Position numbers and translations under genes: made by a program. The notes beneath the pieces are model-generated. The model was given only the letters and a program-made list of their open reading frames with translations, was not told the DNA's origin and did not search any database. Below are positions 18,313 through 27,573 of a stretch of 64,000 nucleotides of DNA, in pieces. The stretch comes from an uncultured SAR86 cluster bacterium (lineage in GTDB: Bacteria; Pseudomonadota; Gammaproteobacteria; Magnimaribacterales; D2472). The stretch is taken from contig CACJCN010000003.1 of assembly GCA_902591925.1 (NCBI GenBank), positions 1 to 64,000 of the forward strand, given 5' to 3'. Positions within the stretch are counted from its first letter, which is position 1. Every line of letters begins with the position of its first letter.

Positions 18313-19765
18313 TGAAATATTGGCAGTTGTTGATTCAGTTTCAACAGAAAAGGGCCTTGAAAAAGATGTAATTTTTAAAGCAATTGAAGTTGCAATTGCA
18401 TCAGCTTCCCAAAGACATTTTCATGAAGATGCAGATTTATATGTTTTAATAAATAGAGATACTGGGGAATACACTACACATCGAAATTGGATAGTTTTTG
18501 ATGAGTCCGATGAGGAATATCATCATGAGACCCATATATCTGCTGAAGAGTCAAATTTATCAGTTGGAGAAGTTTACTCTAAACAACAGGATAATATTGA
18601 GTTTGGAAGGATTGAGACTCAAGCTGCTAGACAAGTAATGCTTCAAAAAGTTAGAGAGGCTGAGAGAGAAAAGATTGTCGAACAATTTAGATCACAAAAC
18701 AACAAGCTTGTATCTGGTTCAGTTAAAAGAGTCACTAGAGATAATATAATCGTTGATATTTCTCATGAGGCCGAGGCACTCTTACCAAGAGATAAATTAA
18801 TGCCAGGTGAAATTTACAAAATTAATGACAGAATCAGAGCAGTTCTGCAGATTGTTGAGATTGAAGGTCGTGGCCCACAACTTATGTTAAATAGATCATG
18901 TCCCGAAATGGTAACTGAACTTTTTAACATTGAGGTTCCAGAAATAAATGAAGATGTTATTGAAATAAGAGGAATAGCAAGAGATGCTGGGTCAAGATCA
19001 AAGATTGCAGTAAAAACAAATGATGGTCGAATTGATCCTGTAGGTGCTTGCGTTGGTATGAGAGGGTCTAGGGTTCAAGCTGTATCATCAGAGTTAGGCA
19101 ATGAAAGGATTGACATTATTATTTATGACGATAATCCTGCTCAGCTTGTTATAAATGCACTTTCTCCAGCAAAAGTTGAATCTATTGTAATGGATGAAGA
19201 CTCTAGATCAATGGATATTGCTGTTAATGAGGATAATCTAGCTTTAGCAATTGGGTCTAGAGGTCAAAATATAAGACTTGCATCAAGATTAGTTGGATGG
19301 GATCTCAACATTATTAGTAATGAAGAAGCTGAAGCAAAAGTTAAGGTTGATGAAACAGAATTTTTAGCTAAGGTCATCGATACTCTTGAAGTTAAAGAAG
19401 AAGTTGCAGAAAAAATAATATCTTCTGGCTTTTTGTCTTTTGATGAAATTGCTTATGCAGAAGATTCAAAATTAGAAGAGTTTATTGAATCAGATGAGGA
19501 AGTTTTAAGAATTAAGACAGCATCAGAGGATGCAGCACTTCTTGAAGCAATGGGCGCAGTTACTGAAGAAGAAGACAATGTTGAATCATTATCAGATTTA
19601 AATCTTGATGAAGACGACATAGCTAAATTATCTAACAAAGGTATTAAAAATAAAGATGATCTAGCAGAGCTTTCAGTAGATGAACTGCAAGAAATAATTG
19701 AGATTTCTTCAGATGATGCTTCGCAGATGATTATGAAGGCAAGAGAACATTGGTTTAACGAATAG
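18302..19765 (+). CDS. nusA: transcription termination/antitermination factor NusA
   Basis: A 487-residue RNA polymerase-associated factor affecting pausing, termination and antitermination. Domain order: N-terminal RNAP-binding domain (1-130), S1 domain (about 135-200, SGSVKRVTRDNIIVDI), KH1/KH2 (with ACVGMRGSRVQAV and LAIGSRGQNIRLASRLVGW), then two acidic C-terminal helix-hairpin repeats (ending SVDELQEIIEISSDDASQMIMKAREHWF). Length is close to E. coli NusA (495). It overlaps rimP by 11 bases. Confidence 0.97.
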   Translation: MESNEILAVVDSVSTEKGLEKDVIFKAIEVAIASASQRHFHEDADLYVLINRDTGEYTTHRNWIVFDESDEEYHHETHISAEESNLSVGEVYSKQQDNIEFGRIETQAARQVMLQKVREAEREKIVEQFRSQNNKLVSGSVKRVTRDNIIVDISHEAEALLPRDKLMPGEIYKINDRIRAVLQIVEIEGRGPQLMLNRSCPEMVTELFNIEVPEINEDVIEIRGIARDAGSRSKIAVKTNDGRIDPVGACVGMRGSRVQAVSSELGNERIDIIIYDDNPAQLVINALSPAKVESIVMDEDSRSMDIAVNEDNLALAIGSRGQNIRLASRLVGWDLNIISNEEAEAKVKVDETEFLAKVIDTLEVKEEVAEKIISSGFLSFDEIAYAEDSKLEEFIESDEEVLRIKTASEDAALLEAMGAVTEEEDNVESLSDLNLDEDDIAKLSNKGIKNKDDLAELSVDELQEIIEISSDDASQMIMKAREHWFNE

Positions 19766-19774
19766 GTTGATATT

Positions 19775-22039
19775 TTGGCTATAACAGTAAAAGATTTTGC
19801 TAAAACTTTAAAAATTCCAGATAAAGCTCTGATTGAAAGAATGCAAAAAGCAGGCTTAAGTCACTCAAAGAGTTCTGATGAAATTACTCCGAGTGACAAA
19901 CAAGCACTTTTAAAATTTCTTAAAGGCTCCAAAACAACTTCTTCTAAATCTGTAACTTCAGAATCTGGTGTAAAAGTTACTTCAAGGGGTAAAGCTTCCA
20001 ACATTCAATCATCAAATAAAAGTTATTCAGATAATATTGAGGCAAAGAGAGCAGCTGCCTCAGAACAATTAAAAGAACAACAGATTAAAAGACAAGAGCA
20101 GCTAAAAGAAGCTGTAAAAGAAAAGCAATCTCAAAGGAAAAAGAAAACAATAAAAACTAAACAAGAACCTCAACAGAAAAAAGTAGACGTTAAAGATCAG
20201 CTATCAAGTGCAGTCAATGCTTTTAAGAAAAAAGAAGAAAATATTTTTGATGATCAACATCAGTTTGAGGCTCCAACTGAATTCATAAAAAAAGATATAG
20301 AAGTTCCAGAGACCATTAATGTTGGGGAACTAGCAAAGATGATGGCAGTTAAAGGCGGTGAAGTTGTTAAGAATCTAATGTCACTTGGAGTGGTTGCAAC
20401 AATTAATGATGTAATTGATCAAGAAACTGCAATCTTGGTTGTTGAAGAAATTGGACATAATGGAATCGCAATTGAGCAAGAAAATTTAGAAGAGGATCTT
20501 GCAAATTTAATTAAATATAAGGATGAACCAAAAACAAGACCAGCTGTAATTACTGTAATGGGTCATGTTGATCATGGAAAAACTACTCTTCTTGATTTCA
20601 TAAGAAAGACAAAAGTTGTTGATGGTGAGGCTGGTGGAATTACTCAACATATCGGCGCATATGAGGTAGAAACCTCTAAAGGAAGGCTTACTTTTATTGA
20701 TACTCCTGGTCACGCTGCTTTTTCTTCAATGAGAGCGCGAGGAGCAAATACTACAGATATTGTGGTGCTAGTAGTTGCGGCTAACGACGGAATTAAACCT
20801 CAAACAGAAGAAGCCATTAATCATGCTAAAGCTGCCGATGTTTCAATAGTAGTTGCAATTAATAAGGTTGACTTAGATGGAGCAGATATCGATAAGGTAA
20901 AAGGAGATCTTGCAGCCAAAGATTTAACCCCCGAAGATTGGGGTGGCAATATACAAATGGTTCCAATATCAGCTTTAAAAGGTGATGGAGTAGATGAGCT
21001 GTTAGAGAGAATTGCACTTGAAGCAGAGATATTAGAACTTAAGGCTCATCATGATGGAGCAGCTCAAGGTGTAGTTATCGAATCTGAACTTGATAAATTT
21101 AGAGGTTCAGTTGCAACATTTTTGGTGCAAAATGGGACATTGAATGTTGGAGATTTAGTAGTTTCTGGTAATGCAATCGGTAAAGTAAAAAGTATTATAA
21201 ATAGCGATGGTAATAAAATTAAATCAGCTCTTCCTTCTGCCGCTGTTGAGATTCTTGGTTTAAATTTAGTCCCTAATGCTGGCGATCAGTTCATGGTTGT
21301 AAAAAATGAAAAGCAAGCAAGAGAAATTTCTGAGTATAGGTTAACAAAAGAGAAAGAAAGGAAGTTACTTAAACAAAAAGATGAATCTGCTGGAGATCTT
21401 TTTGAAACACTAGGCCAAGAAGCAAAAAAAGTTCTCAACGTAATCATTAAGACTGATGTAGGCGGCACATGTGAAGCAATTACTGCTGCATTAAATGATT
21501 TAGGTACTGATAAAGCTAAAGTTAAGATTGTCTCAAGTGGTGTTGGAGGTATTAGTGAATCTGATGCAAACTTAGCGGTAGCGGTAGATTCAATTATTCT
21601 AGGCTTTAATGTAAGGGCTGATAGCACTGCTAAAAAGATCATAGAATCAGAATCAATTAAGTTAAGTTATCACAGTATAATTTATGAACTTTTGGATGAT
21701 GTTAAGGCGAGAATGAGTGGTCTCTTAGACCCAATTGTTAGAGAAGAAATTGTTGGCACTGCTGAAGTATTAGAAGTCTTTAACTCGCCAAAATTTGGTC
21801 AGGTTGCCGGTTGTAATGTTGTTGAAGGCAACGTGCTTAGAAATAAACCTGTTAGAGTTCTTAGAGACGAAATCGTAATTTTTGAAGGCGAACTAAATTC
21901 TTTAAGAAGATTTAAAGAAGATGTCAATGAAGTAAAAAATGGAAATGAATGTGGTATGGGTATTAAAAATTATAAAGATATTAAACCTGGTGACAAAATA
22001 GAAGTCTTTGATAGAAAGGAAGAAGCCCAGGAAATATAA
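19775..22039 (+). CDS. infB: translation initiation factor IF-2
   Basis: A 754-residue GTPase that brings initiator tRNA to the 30S subunit. The start is TTG at 19775, giving MAITVKDFAKTLKIP, the conserved IF2_N opening. An N-terminal Lys/Glu/Gln-rich linker (about 60-160) precedes a second IF2_N-like segment and the G domain: G1 GHVDHGKT, G3 DTPGHAAF, G4 NKVD. C-terminal domains include VVGTAEVLEVF-type IF2 C2 sequence (IVREEIVGTAEVLEVF). Shorter than E. coli IF2 alpha (890), the difference being in the N-terminal linker. It follows nusA by 9 bp. Confidence 0.97.
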   Translation: MAITVKDFAKTLKIPDKALIERMQKAGLSHSKSSDEITPSDKQALLKFLKGSKTTSSKSVTSESGVKVTSRGKASNIQSSNKSYSDNIEAKRAAASEQLKEQQIKRQEQLKEAVKEKQSQRKKKTIKTKQEPQQKKVDVKDQLSSAVNAFKKKEENIFDDQHQFEAPTEFIKKDIEVPETINVGELAKMMAVKGGEVVKNLMSLGVVATINDVIDQETAILVVEEIGHNGIAIEQENLEEDLANLIKYKDEPKTRPAVITVMGHVDHGKTTLLDFIRKTKVVDGEAGGITQHIGAYEVETSKGRLTFIDTPGHAAFSSMRARGANTTDIVVLVVAANDGIKPQTEEAINHAKAADVSIVVAINKVDLDGADIDKVKGDLAAKDLTPEDWGGNIQMVPISALKGDGVDELLERIALEAEILELKAHHDGAAQGVVIESELDKFRGSVATFLVQNGTLNVGDLVVSGNAIGKVKSIINSDGNKIKSALPSAAVEILGLNLVPNAGDQFMVVKNEKQAREISEYRLTKEKERKLLKQKDESAGDLFETLGQEAKKVLNVIIKTDVGGTCEAITAALNDLGTDKAKVKIVSSGVGGISESDANLAVAVDSIILGFNVRADSTAKKIIESESIKLSYHSIIYELLDDVKARMSGLLDPIVREEIVGTAEVLEVFNSPKFGQVAGCNVVEGNVLRNKPVRVLRDEIVIFEGELNSLRRFKEDVNEVKNGNECGMGIKNYKDIKPGDKIEVFDRKEEAQEI

Positions 22040-22045
22040 AAATTT

Positions 22046-22393
22046 ATGTCATCCAATAGACCCGAGAAAATTGCAGATTTACTCAAAAGGGAAGTTTCAA
22101 AAATACTTAATCAAGAAGTTAAAGATCCAAGGCTTCAGAATATTAATATTACTGCTGTAAAGGTTACCGATGATATTGGGATCGCATACATCTTCTACAC
22201 AATTATTGGCAAGTCAATAAAAAAGGATGAGAGTAAAATAGACAATGAAATTCTTTCAAAACTTTCTGGAATGATAAGATCAAAACTTTCAAAGATAATG
22301 GAAATTAGAAGAGTACCTAAAATCATATTTAAGTTTGATGAAAGTATTGAATATAGTGAAAATATTGAAAAATTATTAAACAATCTAAAGTAG
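22046..22393 (+). CDS. rbfA: ribosome-binding factor A
   Basis: A 115-residue KH-type 30S assembly and cold-adaptation factor. The conserved opening RPEKIADLLKREVSKILNQEVKDPRL and the middle block ITAVKVTDDIGIAYIFYT are present, as is RRVPKIIFKFDESIEY near the C-terminus. Length is slightly under the E. coli protein (133), lacking the disordered tail. It lies between infB and truB with gaps of 6 and 1 bp. Confidence 0.94.
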   Translation: MSSNRPEKIADLLKREVSKILNQEVKDPRLQNINITAVKVTDDIGIAYIFYTIIGKSIKKDESKIDNEILSKLSGMIRSKLSKIMEIRRVPKIIFKFDESIEYSENIEKLLNNLK

Positions 22394-22394
22394 T

Positions 22395-23234
22395 ATGAAT
22401 GGTTTTTTGTTGGTTAATAAAGAAAAAGGCTATTCATCTAATGAAATCGTTCAAAAGATTAAAAAAAAGTTTTCTTTAAATAAAGTTGGCCACTTGGGGA
22501 CTTTAGATCCTGATGCTGAAGGACTATTAATTATTGCAATAAATAGAGCTACTAAATTTTCAAATTATTTCTTAAATTCTGATAAATCATATTATGTTGA
22601 AATAAAGCTTGGAAAATCTACTACTACAGATGATGTTTCAGGAGAAATGATTGAAGAATTTGAGGTTAAGTGCTCAGAAGATGAAGTAAAAAAAGAAATA
22701 AATAATTTTTTAGGAAAATCTTTCCAAAAACCACCTTTTTTCTCTGCTCTTAAATATAAAGGAAAGCCTTTATATAAATATGCTAGGAAAGGCGAATTTA
22801 TAAATAAAGAACCTAGAGAAATTGAAATCAAAGAAATCAAAAATATTTCTTACAAGGATAAAATTTGTTCATTCCAGTTACTTTGTTCAAAAGGTACATA
22901 TATAAGATCGATAGCTAGAGATCTAGGTGAAAATTTAGGGTGTGGTGGATACATGGTTTATCTCAAACGTCTATCTCAGCATAAATTTAATGTTCTTGAT
23001 GCGCATATAATTGAAGAACTCTCGTTGGAAAATACCATTAAGATTGACGACTTTTTTAAAGATTATGAAAAACTATCTCTTAGCGAAGAAGATTTAAAAA
23101 TTTTTTTAAATGGAGGAAAAGTTTTTTTAAACAAAAATATCTCTAAAGATTTAAGAATATATAGTGAAGATAATGATTTTATTGGATTAGGACGTCTAGA
23201 GAATAGTTATCTCAAACATAAACAACTTGTTTAA
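22395..23234 (+). CDS. truB: tRNA pseudouridine-55 synthase TruB
   Basis: A 279-residue enzyme making pseudouridine 55 in the tRNA T loop. The catalytic Asp lies in VGHLGTLDPDAEGLLIIAI; the YYVEIKLGKSTTTDDVSGE and GTYIRSIARDLGE motifs are also typical. The C-terminal domain is shorter than in E. coli (314 aa). The sequence upstream of rpsO promotion (-35 region) falls within its last codons. Confidence 0.95.
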   Translation: MNGFLLVNKEKGYSSNEIVQKIKKKFSLNKVGHLGTLDPDAEGLLIIAINRATKFSNYFLNSDKSYYVEIKLGKSTTTDDVSGEMIEEFEVKCSEDEVKKEINNFLGKSFQKPPFFSALKYKGKPLYKYARKGEFINKEPREIEIKEIKNISYKDKICSFQLLCSKGTYIRSIARDLGENLGCGGYMVYLKRLSQHKFNVLDAHIIEELSLENTIKIDDFFKDYEKLSLSEEDLKIFLNGGKVFLNKNISKDLRIYSEDNDFIGLGRLENSYLKHKQLV

Positions 23235-23253
23235 TATTCGAATAAGTTATAAT
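23227..23253 (+). promoter_or_regulatory. candidate promoter for rpsO-pnp
   Basis: TTGTTT (23227-23232, at the truB stop) is separated by 15 bp from a perfect TATAAT (23248-23253). The spacer is short, but the -10 is exact and the position fits an rpsO-proximal promoter. Transcription would start about 60 bases before the rpsO ATG. Confidence 0.45.
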
Positions 23254-23271
23254 ATTCGCACGCTTACTTTA

Positions 23272-23307
23272 GTAATGTGAGGTTTGCAATTTCATTAATA
23301 ACATTAC
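23272..23307 (+). promoter_or_regulatory. rpsO leader stem-loop, possible S15 operator
   Basis: GTAATGT (23272-23278) is complementary to ACATTAC (23301-23307), which ends just before the GAGG ribosome-binding sequence of rpsO. S15 represses its own translation through leader RNA structures in several bacteria; whether this one is bound is inference. The intervening loop is 22 nt and AU-rich. Confidence 0.35.
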
Positions 23308-23319
23308 GAGGATATAAAT

Positions 23320-23589
23320 ATGGCATTATTAACAGAAGAAAAAGCTATTATAGTCGAGAAATATAAAAGAAATGATGGTGATACTGGATCACCTGAAGTG
23401 CAGATCGCACTTTTAACAGAAAATATTAATAAACTTCAAAATCATTTTAAAAATCATAATAAAGATCATCACTCCAGATCTGGTCTAATCAGGATGGTTA
23501 ACCTAAGAAGGAAATTATTAGCATATCTAAAAAGAAAAGATGCCAATAGTTATGCTGAGATAGTAAAAAAGCTTAACTTAAGAGGTTAA
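23320..23589 (+). CDS. rpsO: 30S ribosomal protein S15
   Basis: An 89-residue primary 16S-binding protein of the small-subunit platform. The family signature [16 protein letters not shown] followed by [23 protein letters not shown] is clear, and length equals E. coli S15 (89). The ATG is preceded by ACGAGGATATAA. It is followed after 29 bp by pnp, the universal pair. Confidence 0.98.
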   Translation: MALLTEEKAIIVEKYKRNDGDTGSPEVQIALLTENINKLQNHFKNHNKDHHSRSGLIRMVNLRRKLLAYLKRKDANSYAEIVKKLNLRG

Positions 23590-23618
23590 TATCATATATA
23601 ACAAAAAGAAGGAAAATC

Positions 23619-25721
23619 GTGGAAAATAATAAATTAGAATCTACAAGTGTAGTATTTCAGTATGGAAATCAGGAAGTAAAATTAGAAACAAATAAAGTTG
23701 CCAGACAGGCAACAGCAGCAGTAATGGTTACGATCGGTGACTTAGTTGTTCTAACTACTGTTGTTGCAAAAAAAGAAGCAGATCCAAGTAAGGATTTCTT
23801 CCCGTTAGCAGTCTTTTACCAAGAAAAGTTTTATGCAACAGGCAGAATTCCTGGAGGATTTTTTAAAAGAGAGGCTAGGCCAACAGAAAGAGAGACTCTT
23901 ACATCAAGACTTATAGATCGCCCAATTAGACCAATGTTTCCTGACCATTTTACAAATGAAATACAAGTTTTCTGTACAGTTATGTCCTCAGATAAAAAAC
24001 AGAATCCTGATATTGCAGCAATGATTGGAGCATCAGCTGCTTTAACCATTTCGGGTGTTCCATTTGATGGGCCAATGGGAGCAGCTCGAGTTGGATTTAT
24101 AAATGGTGAATATGTTCTAAATCCTAGCTTTGAAGAATTAGAAGATTCATATTTAGACATGGTAGTTGCTGGCACTGATGAAGCTGTTCTTATGGTTGAA
24201 TCAGAAGCTAAAGAATTAAATGAAGATTTAATGCTAGGAGCTGTTTTATTTGGACATCAAGAAATGAAAGCAGTTATTGAAGCATGTAATGAATTGAAAG
24301 AAAAAGCTGGTAATGAAATTTGGAATATTGAAGTTCCTGAAGATCAAAATAATTATTATCAAGAGTTAGAGACAAACTATAAATCACAAATTAGTGAAGC
24401 TTTTAAAATTTCCATAAAATCAGATCGAAATGATGCTTTAAGAGAAATAAGAAGTGAAATTCAAGAACAGCATGAAGATTTAGATGAAACGGAAATGGGT
24501 AAATTAATGGGTGATTTCAAGAAATTAGAAAAAGATATTGTTAGAGGAAATATCTTAAATAATCAGCCACGAATTGATGGAAGAGATCTTGATACAGTAA
24601 GACCAATTTTTGTTGAAACTGATGTATTACCTGGAGCTCATGGATCAGCTCTTTTTACAAGAGGCGAAACCCAAGCAATAGTTGCAGCTACTCTCGGATC
24701 CTCAAGAGATGCTCAAAGAATTGAGTCAATTGAGGGTGAGGGTACTGACAATTTCATGCTGCATTATAATTTTCCCGCTTATAGTGTTGGAGAAATAGGA
24801 ATGCCAATGGGACCAAAGAGACGAGAAATTGGTCATGGTAACTTAGCTAAAAGAGCTATAAAAGCTGTTTTACCAGATGTTGATGAGTTTGGATATACGA
24901 TGAGAGTAGTTTCTGAAATTACAGAATCTAACGGATCAAGTTCAATGGCATCAGTTTGCGGAACTTCTTTATCACTTATGGATGCTGGAGTTCCACTTTC
25001 AAGTCCAGTTGCCGGTATTGCAATGGGATTAATAAAAGAAGGTGATGATTTTGCTGTTTTGACAGATATATTGGGTGATGAAGATCATCTTGGGGACATG
25101 GACTTCAAAGTTGCTGGTACAGAATCAGGTATAACAGCTCTTCAAATGGACATTAAGATATCAGGTATTAATGAATCTATTATGGATACCGCTCTCACAA
25201 AAGCCAAGGCTGCAAGAGATCATATTCTTGGAATTATGAATGAAGCTATATCAAAGCCCAAAGAATTATCTGAAAATGCGCCTGCAATGAAATCTTTTAT
25301 GGTGGATAAAGACAAGATCAAAGAAATTATTGGTAAAGGCGGTGCTACTATTAAATCTATGCAAGAACAAACTGGCGCAACTGTAGACGTAAATGATGAT
25401 GGAGTTGTTTCTGTATTTGGACAAAATCAATCATCCATGAAAGCATGTTTAGCAATTATTGAAGAAATCCTTGAGGAACCTGAATTAAATAAGGTTTATA
25501 AAGGAAAAGTTGTAAAGATTGTTGAATTTGGTGCTTTTGTAAATATTTTGCCAGGTAAAGATGGTTTACTGCATATATCTGAAATTTCTGAGGAAAGAAC
25601 TGAAAACGTTGAAGACGTTCTTGAAGAAGGGCAAAAAGTAGATGTAAAGTTAATTGGTTTTGATAGAGGTAAAATGAAGCTTTCAATGAAAGCTTTGTCA
25701 GAAAAAACTGAAGAATCTTAA
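23619..25721 (+). CDS. pnp: polynucleotide phosphorylase
   Basis: A 700-residue trimeric 3'-5' exoribonuclease of the RNA degradosome that uses phosphate. The start is GTG at 23619 with GAAGGAAAA upstream. Two RNase PH-like domains (catalytic block about residues 480-500, [20 protein letters not shown]), then a KH domain ([22 protein letters not shown]) and an S1 domain ([22 protein letters not shown]). The tail after S1 is very short. Length matches E. coli (711). Expression is probably linked to rpsO through readthrough. Confidence 0.98.
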   Translation: MENNKLESTSVVFQYGNQEVKLETNKVARQATAAVMVTIGDLVVLTTVVAKKEADPSKDFFPLAVFYQEKFYATGRIPGGFFKREARPTERETLTSRLIDRPIRPMFPDHFTNEIQVFCTVMSSDKKQNPDIAAMIGASAALTISGVPFDGPMGAARVGFINGEYVLNPSFEELEDSYLDMVVAGTDEAVLMVESEAKELNEDLMLGAVLFGHQEMKAVIEACNELKEKAGNEIWNIEVPEDQNNYYQELETNYKSQISEAFKISIKSDRNDALREIRSEIQEQHEDLDETEMGKLMGDFKKLEKDIVRGNILNNQPRIDGRDLDTVRPIFVETDVLPGAHGSALFTRGETQAIVAATLGSSRDAQRIESIEGEGTDNFMLHYNFPAYSVGEIGMPMGPKRREIGHGNLAKRAIKAVLPDVDEFGYTMRVVSEITESNGSSSMASVCGTSLSLMDAGVPLSSPVAGIAMGLIKEGDDFAVLTDILGDEDHLGDMDFKVAGTESGITALQMDIKISGINESIMDTALTKAKAARDHILGIMNEAISKPKELSENAPAMKSFMVDKDKIKEIIGKGGATIKSMQEQTGATVDVNDDGVVSVFGQNQSSMKACLAIIEEILEEPELNKVYKGKVVKIVEFGAFVNILPGKDGLLHISEISEERTENVEDVLEEGQKVDVKLIGFDRGKMKLSMKALSEKTEES

Positions 25722-25846
25722 CAATTTCTTACTAATATTCTATAAATTTTAAAAAGTCAAATATTGTGTCCTAATTTTTTTCACATAATTTGATTCATGT
25801 GTTAATTTATGGTTCCATTACACTTGCAAACATAAATAAACCTAAT

Positions 25847-25855
25847 AGGGGGGAG
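25847..25855 (+). promoter_or_regulatory. very strong Shine-Dalgarno for the first small membrane protein
   Basis: AGGGGGGAG lies 5 bases before the ATG at 25861, the most purine/G-rich ribosome-binding sequence in a window where most genes lack one. This suggests high translation of the 73-residue product. The 139-bp spacer upstream shows no clear -35/-10 pair. Confidence 0.6.
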
Positions 25856-25860
25856 TAATT

Positions 25861-26082
25861 ATGAAAGCAATTGATACACTTAAAGGCATAGTATCTGATT
25901 TAACTTCACTATTAATTGGTGTTGTTGGATTAGGTGTTGTTGCTGGTATTGTATTTGGCGGCAATGTTGCATTCTTCAATGACGTTCTTGATGGGCTTCT
26001 TGGAGTAGTCTCAGTGCTTGGCGAAAACGGATTAGTAGGGCTATTAGTAGCTGCTATTCTGATCGGTTTACTGAATAAGTAA
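25861..26082 (+). CDS. small hydrophobic protein A (73 aa), unknown, paralog of the next
   Basis: I do not recognise this family. The product has a short polar N-terminus (MKAIDTLKGIVSDLTS), a long hydrophobic segment (about 17-33), a central IVFGGNVAFFNDVLDGLLG stretch, then GENGLVGLLVAAILIGLLNK, a second hydrophobic helix. No signal peptidase site or Cys. It is about 30% identical over its last 44 residues to the next gene, sharing FG...F..DV and G..GL.GL. The strong Shine-Dalgarno and a hairpin after the stop suggest an abundant mRNA. Position between pnp and tRNA-Met/ychF is not a conserved slot known to me. A two-helix inner-membrane protein is the best description; holin- or toxin-like roles cannot be excluded. 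Confidence 0.7.
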   Translation: MKAIDTLKGIVSDLTSLLIGVVGLGVVAGIVFGGNVAFFNDVLDGLLGVVSVLGENGLVGLLVAAILIGLLNK

Positions 26083-26095
26083 GCTTACTTAAAAC

Positions 26096-26119
26096 AAGAA
26101 GGGCCTTTAGGCCCTTCTT
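26096..26119 (+). terminator. perfect 10-bp hairpin between the two small paralogs
   Basis: AAGAAGGGCC, loop TTTA, GGCCCTTCTT: ten uninterrupted pairs ending 10 bases before the second gene's ATG. The following bases (ACTTTAG) are not a proper T run, so it may act as a weak terminator or as an mRNA 3'-end stabiliser. It is palindromic and could also serve the opposite strand. Confidence 0.6.
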
Positions 26120-26128
26120 ACTTTAGCA

Positions 26129-26359
26129 ATGAAATATAAAACACTTTTAAATTCTATAAAGGACTTCTTACTAAGGCTCACGGATGTTCTTGTTCCAGTA
26201 GTTTCTGTAGCATTATTACTTGGAGTAATATTTGGACCTGAAGCGCCATTTGTTGGAGATGTATACAAAAATATATCTGATTTGTTAAATCTAATTGGGT
26301 CTGATGGTCTTCTTGGGCTTGTAGCTATTATTATTATTCTGGCATATCTTAAAAAATAG
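26129..26359 (+). CDS. small hydrophobic protein B (76 aa), unknown, paralog of the previous
   Basis: A second two-helix protein: polar/basic N-terminus (MKYKTLLNSIKDFLLRLTD), a hydrophobic segment (about 20-34), then VIFGPEAPFVGDVYKNISD and a C-terminal helix (GSDGLLGLVAIIIILAYLKK). The shared layout with the upstream gene and about 30% identity in the last 44 residues indicate tandem duplication with divergence. There is no Shine-Dalgarno before the ATG; the hairpin ends 10 bases upstream, so expression probably differs from that of the first copy. The stop is 3 bp from the 3' end of a tRNA-Met gene on the opposite strand. Function unknown. Confidence 0.65.
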   Translation: MKYKTLLNSIKDFLLRLTDVLVPVVSVALLLGVIFGPEAPFVGDVYKNISDLLNLIGSDGLLGLVAIIIILAYLKK

Positions 26360-26362
26360 ATA

Positions 26363-26439
26363 TGGTGGCTATGGGTGGAATTGAACCACCGACCCCAGCG
26401 TTATGAGTGCTGTGCTCTAACCATCTGAGCTACATAGCC
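26363..26439 (-). tRNA. elongator tRNA-Met (anticodon CAT)
   Basis: Minus-strand 77-nt cloverleaf: acceptor GGCTATG with CATAGCC, anticodon stem CAGCA.. loop with CAT, T arm with GGTTCAATTCC, encoded CCA at 26365-26363. The sequence follows E. coli metT/metU elongator tRNA-Met (GTAGCTCAG.TGGTTAGAGCA), not the initiator or the Ile2 type. It lies downstream of ychF, as in pseudomonads. Confidence 0.92.
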
Positions 26440-26482
26440 AATCGTTGAATGATAATCTTTAAAAATTAAGAGTCAATTATTT

Positions 26483-27571
26483 TTATACATTAAATTTAAA
26501 GTGGATTATGTCTCCATCTTTAACGATATATTCTTTTCCTTCAAGCCTCAATTTACCTTTTTCTTTGGCTCCTTGTTCACCAGAACACTCAATAAAGTCG
26601 TCGTAATCAATAACTTCAGCTTTAATGAATCCTCTTTCAAAATCTGTATGAATGACTCCTGCAGCATTAGGCGCTAATGAGCCACTCTTGATAGTCCAAG
26701 CCTTTATTTCGTTTGGACCAGCAGTGAAAAACGTCTCAAGACCAAGCAATTTGTAACCTTCAAAGATAATTTTGTTTAGAACCGGTTCTTCCATATCCAT
26801 TAATTCAAGGTATTCCTTTTTTTCATCATCATTGAGAAGTGATATTTCCTGTTCTATTTTTACAGATGTTGGTATCACAAAAGAACCTAATTTTGATGCA
26901 ATGTGTTTCAAATTATTTAGATTATTAATAGATGCTTTTGAATCATTTATATTAGCAATATAAAAAGTTGGTTTAGATGATAAGAGTTGAAAGTTCCTAA
27001 CAATTTTTTGTTCATCACTACTAAACTCTTTTATATTAATTAACTCACCTTCTGATAGTTTGCTCTTTATGAATTTTAAAATTTCATAATTATTTTTATT
27101 ATCTTTATCATTAGTTTTAAGTAGTTTTTCACATTTTGATATTCTTTTTTCAACAGATTCAAGATCAGCCATTATTAATTCTAAGTTAATTACTTCAACG
27201 TCTCTTGCTGGATCTATTGAACCATCTACATGCGTAATATTCTCATCATCAAAACAACGAACGACATGTGCCAAAGCAGCCATTTCTCTAATATTTGATA
27301 AAAAAGAATTTCCAAGCCCCTCTCCGGTAGAAGCTCCTTTTACCAAACCTGCTATATCCACTAGATCTAAAGCAGCATGAGTAACTTTATCTGAATTTAC
27401 TATTTTATTAATCTCATAGAGTCTTTTATCAGGAAGAGGTACCTTCCCAATATTAGGATCTATAGTACAAAAAGGAAAATTTTCTGCAGGAATTTGAGAT
27501 TTTGTGAGAGCATTAAATAGAGTTGATTTTCCAACATTTGGAAGTCCTATGATCCCACACTTAAAACCCAT
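26483..27571 (-). CDS. ychF: redox-regulated ATPase YchF
   Basis: A 362-residue OBG-family P-loop NTPase with ATP preference. Motifs: GLPNVGKSTLFNALT (G1), DIAGLVKGASTGEGLGNSFL (G3 region) and the altered G4 position NIND that accounts for ATP use. The C-terminal TGS domain ends RLEGKEYIVKDGDIIHFKFNV. Length matches E. coli YchF (363). It follows pth with a 2-bp gap in the conserved prs-rplY-pth-ychF order. Confidence 0.96.
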   Translation of the reverse strand: MGFKCGIIGLPNVGKSTLFNALTKSQIPAENFPFCTIDPNIGKVPLPDKRLYEINKIVNSDKVTHAALDLVDIAGLVKGASTGEGLGNSFLSNIREMAALAHVVRCFDDENITHVDGSIDPARDVEVINLELIMADLESVEKRISKCEKLLKTNDKDNKNNYEILKFIKSKLSEGELINIKEFSSDEQKIVRNFQLLSSKPTFYIANINDSKASINNLNNLKHIASKLGSFVIPTSVKIEQEISLLNDDEKKEYLELMDMEEPVLNKIIFEGYKLLGLETFFTAGPNEIKAWTIKSGSLAPNAAGVIHTDFERGFIKAEVIDYDDFIECSGEQGAKEKGKLRLEGKEYIVKDGDIIHFKFNV

Positions 27572-27573
27572 TT

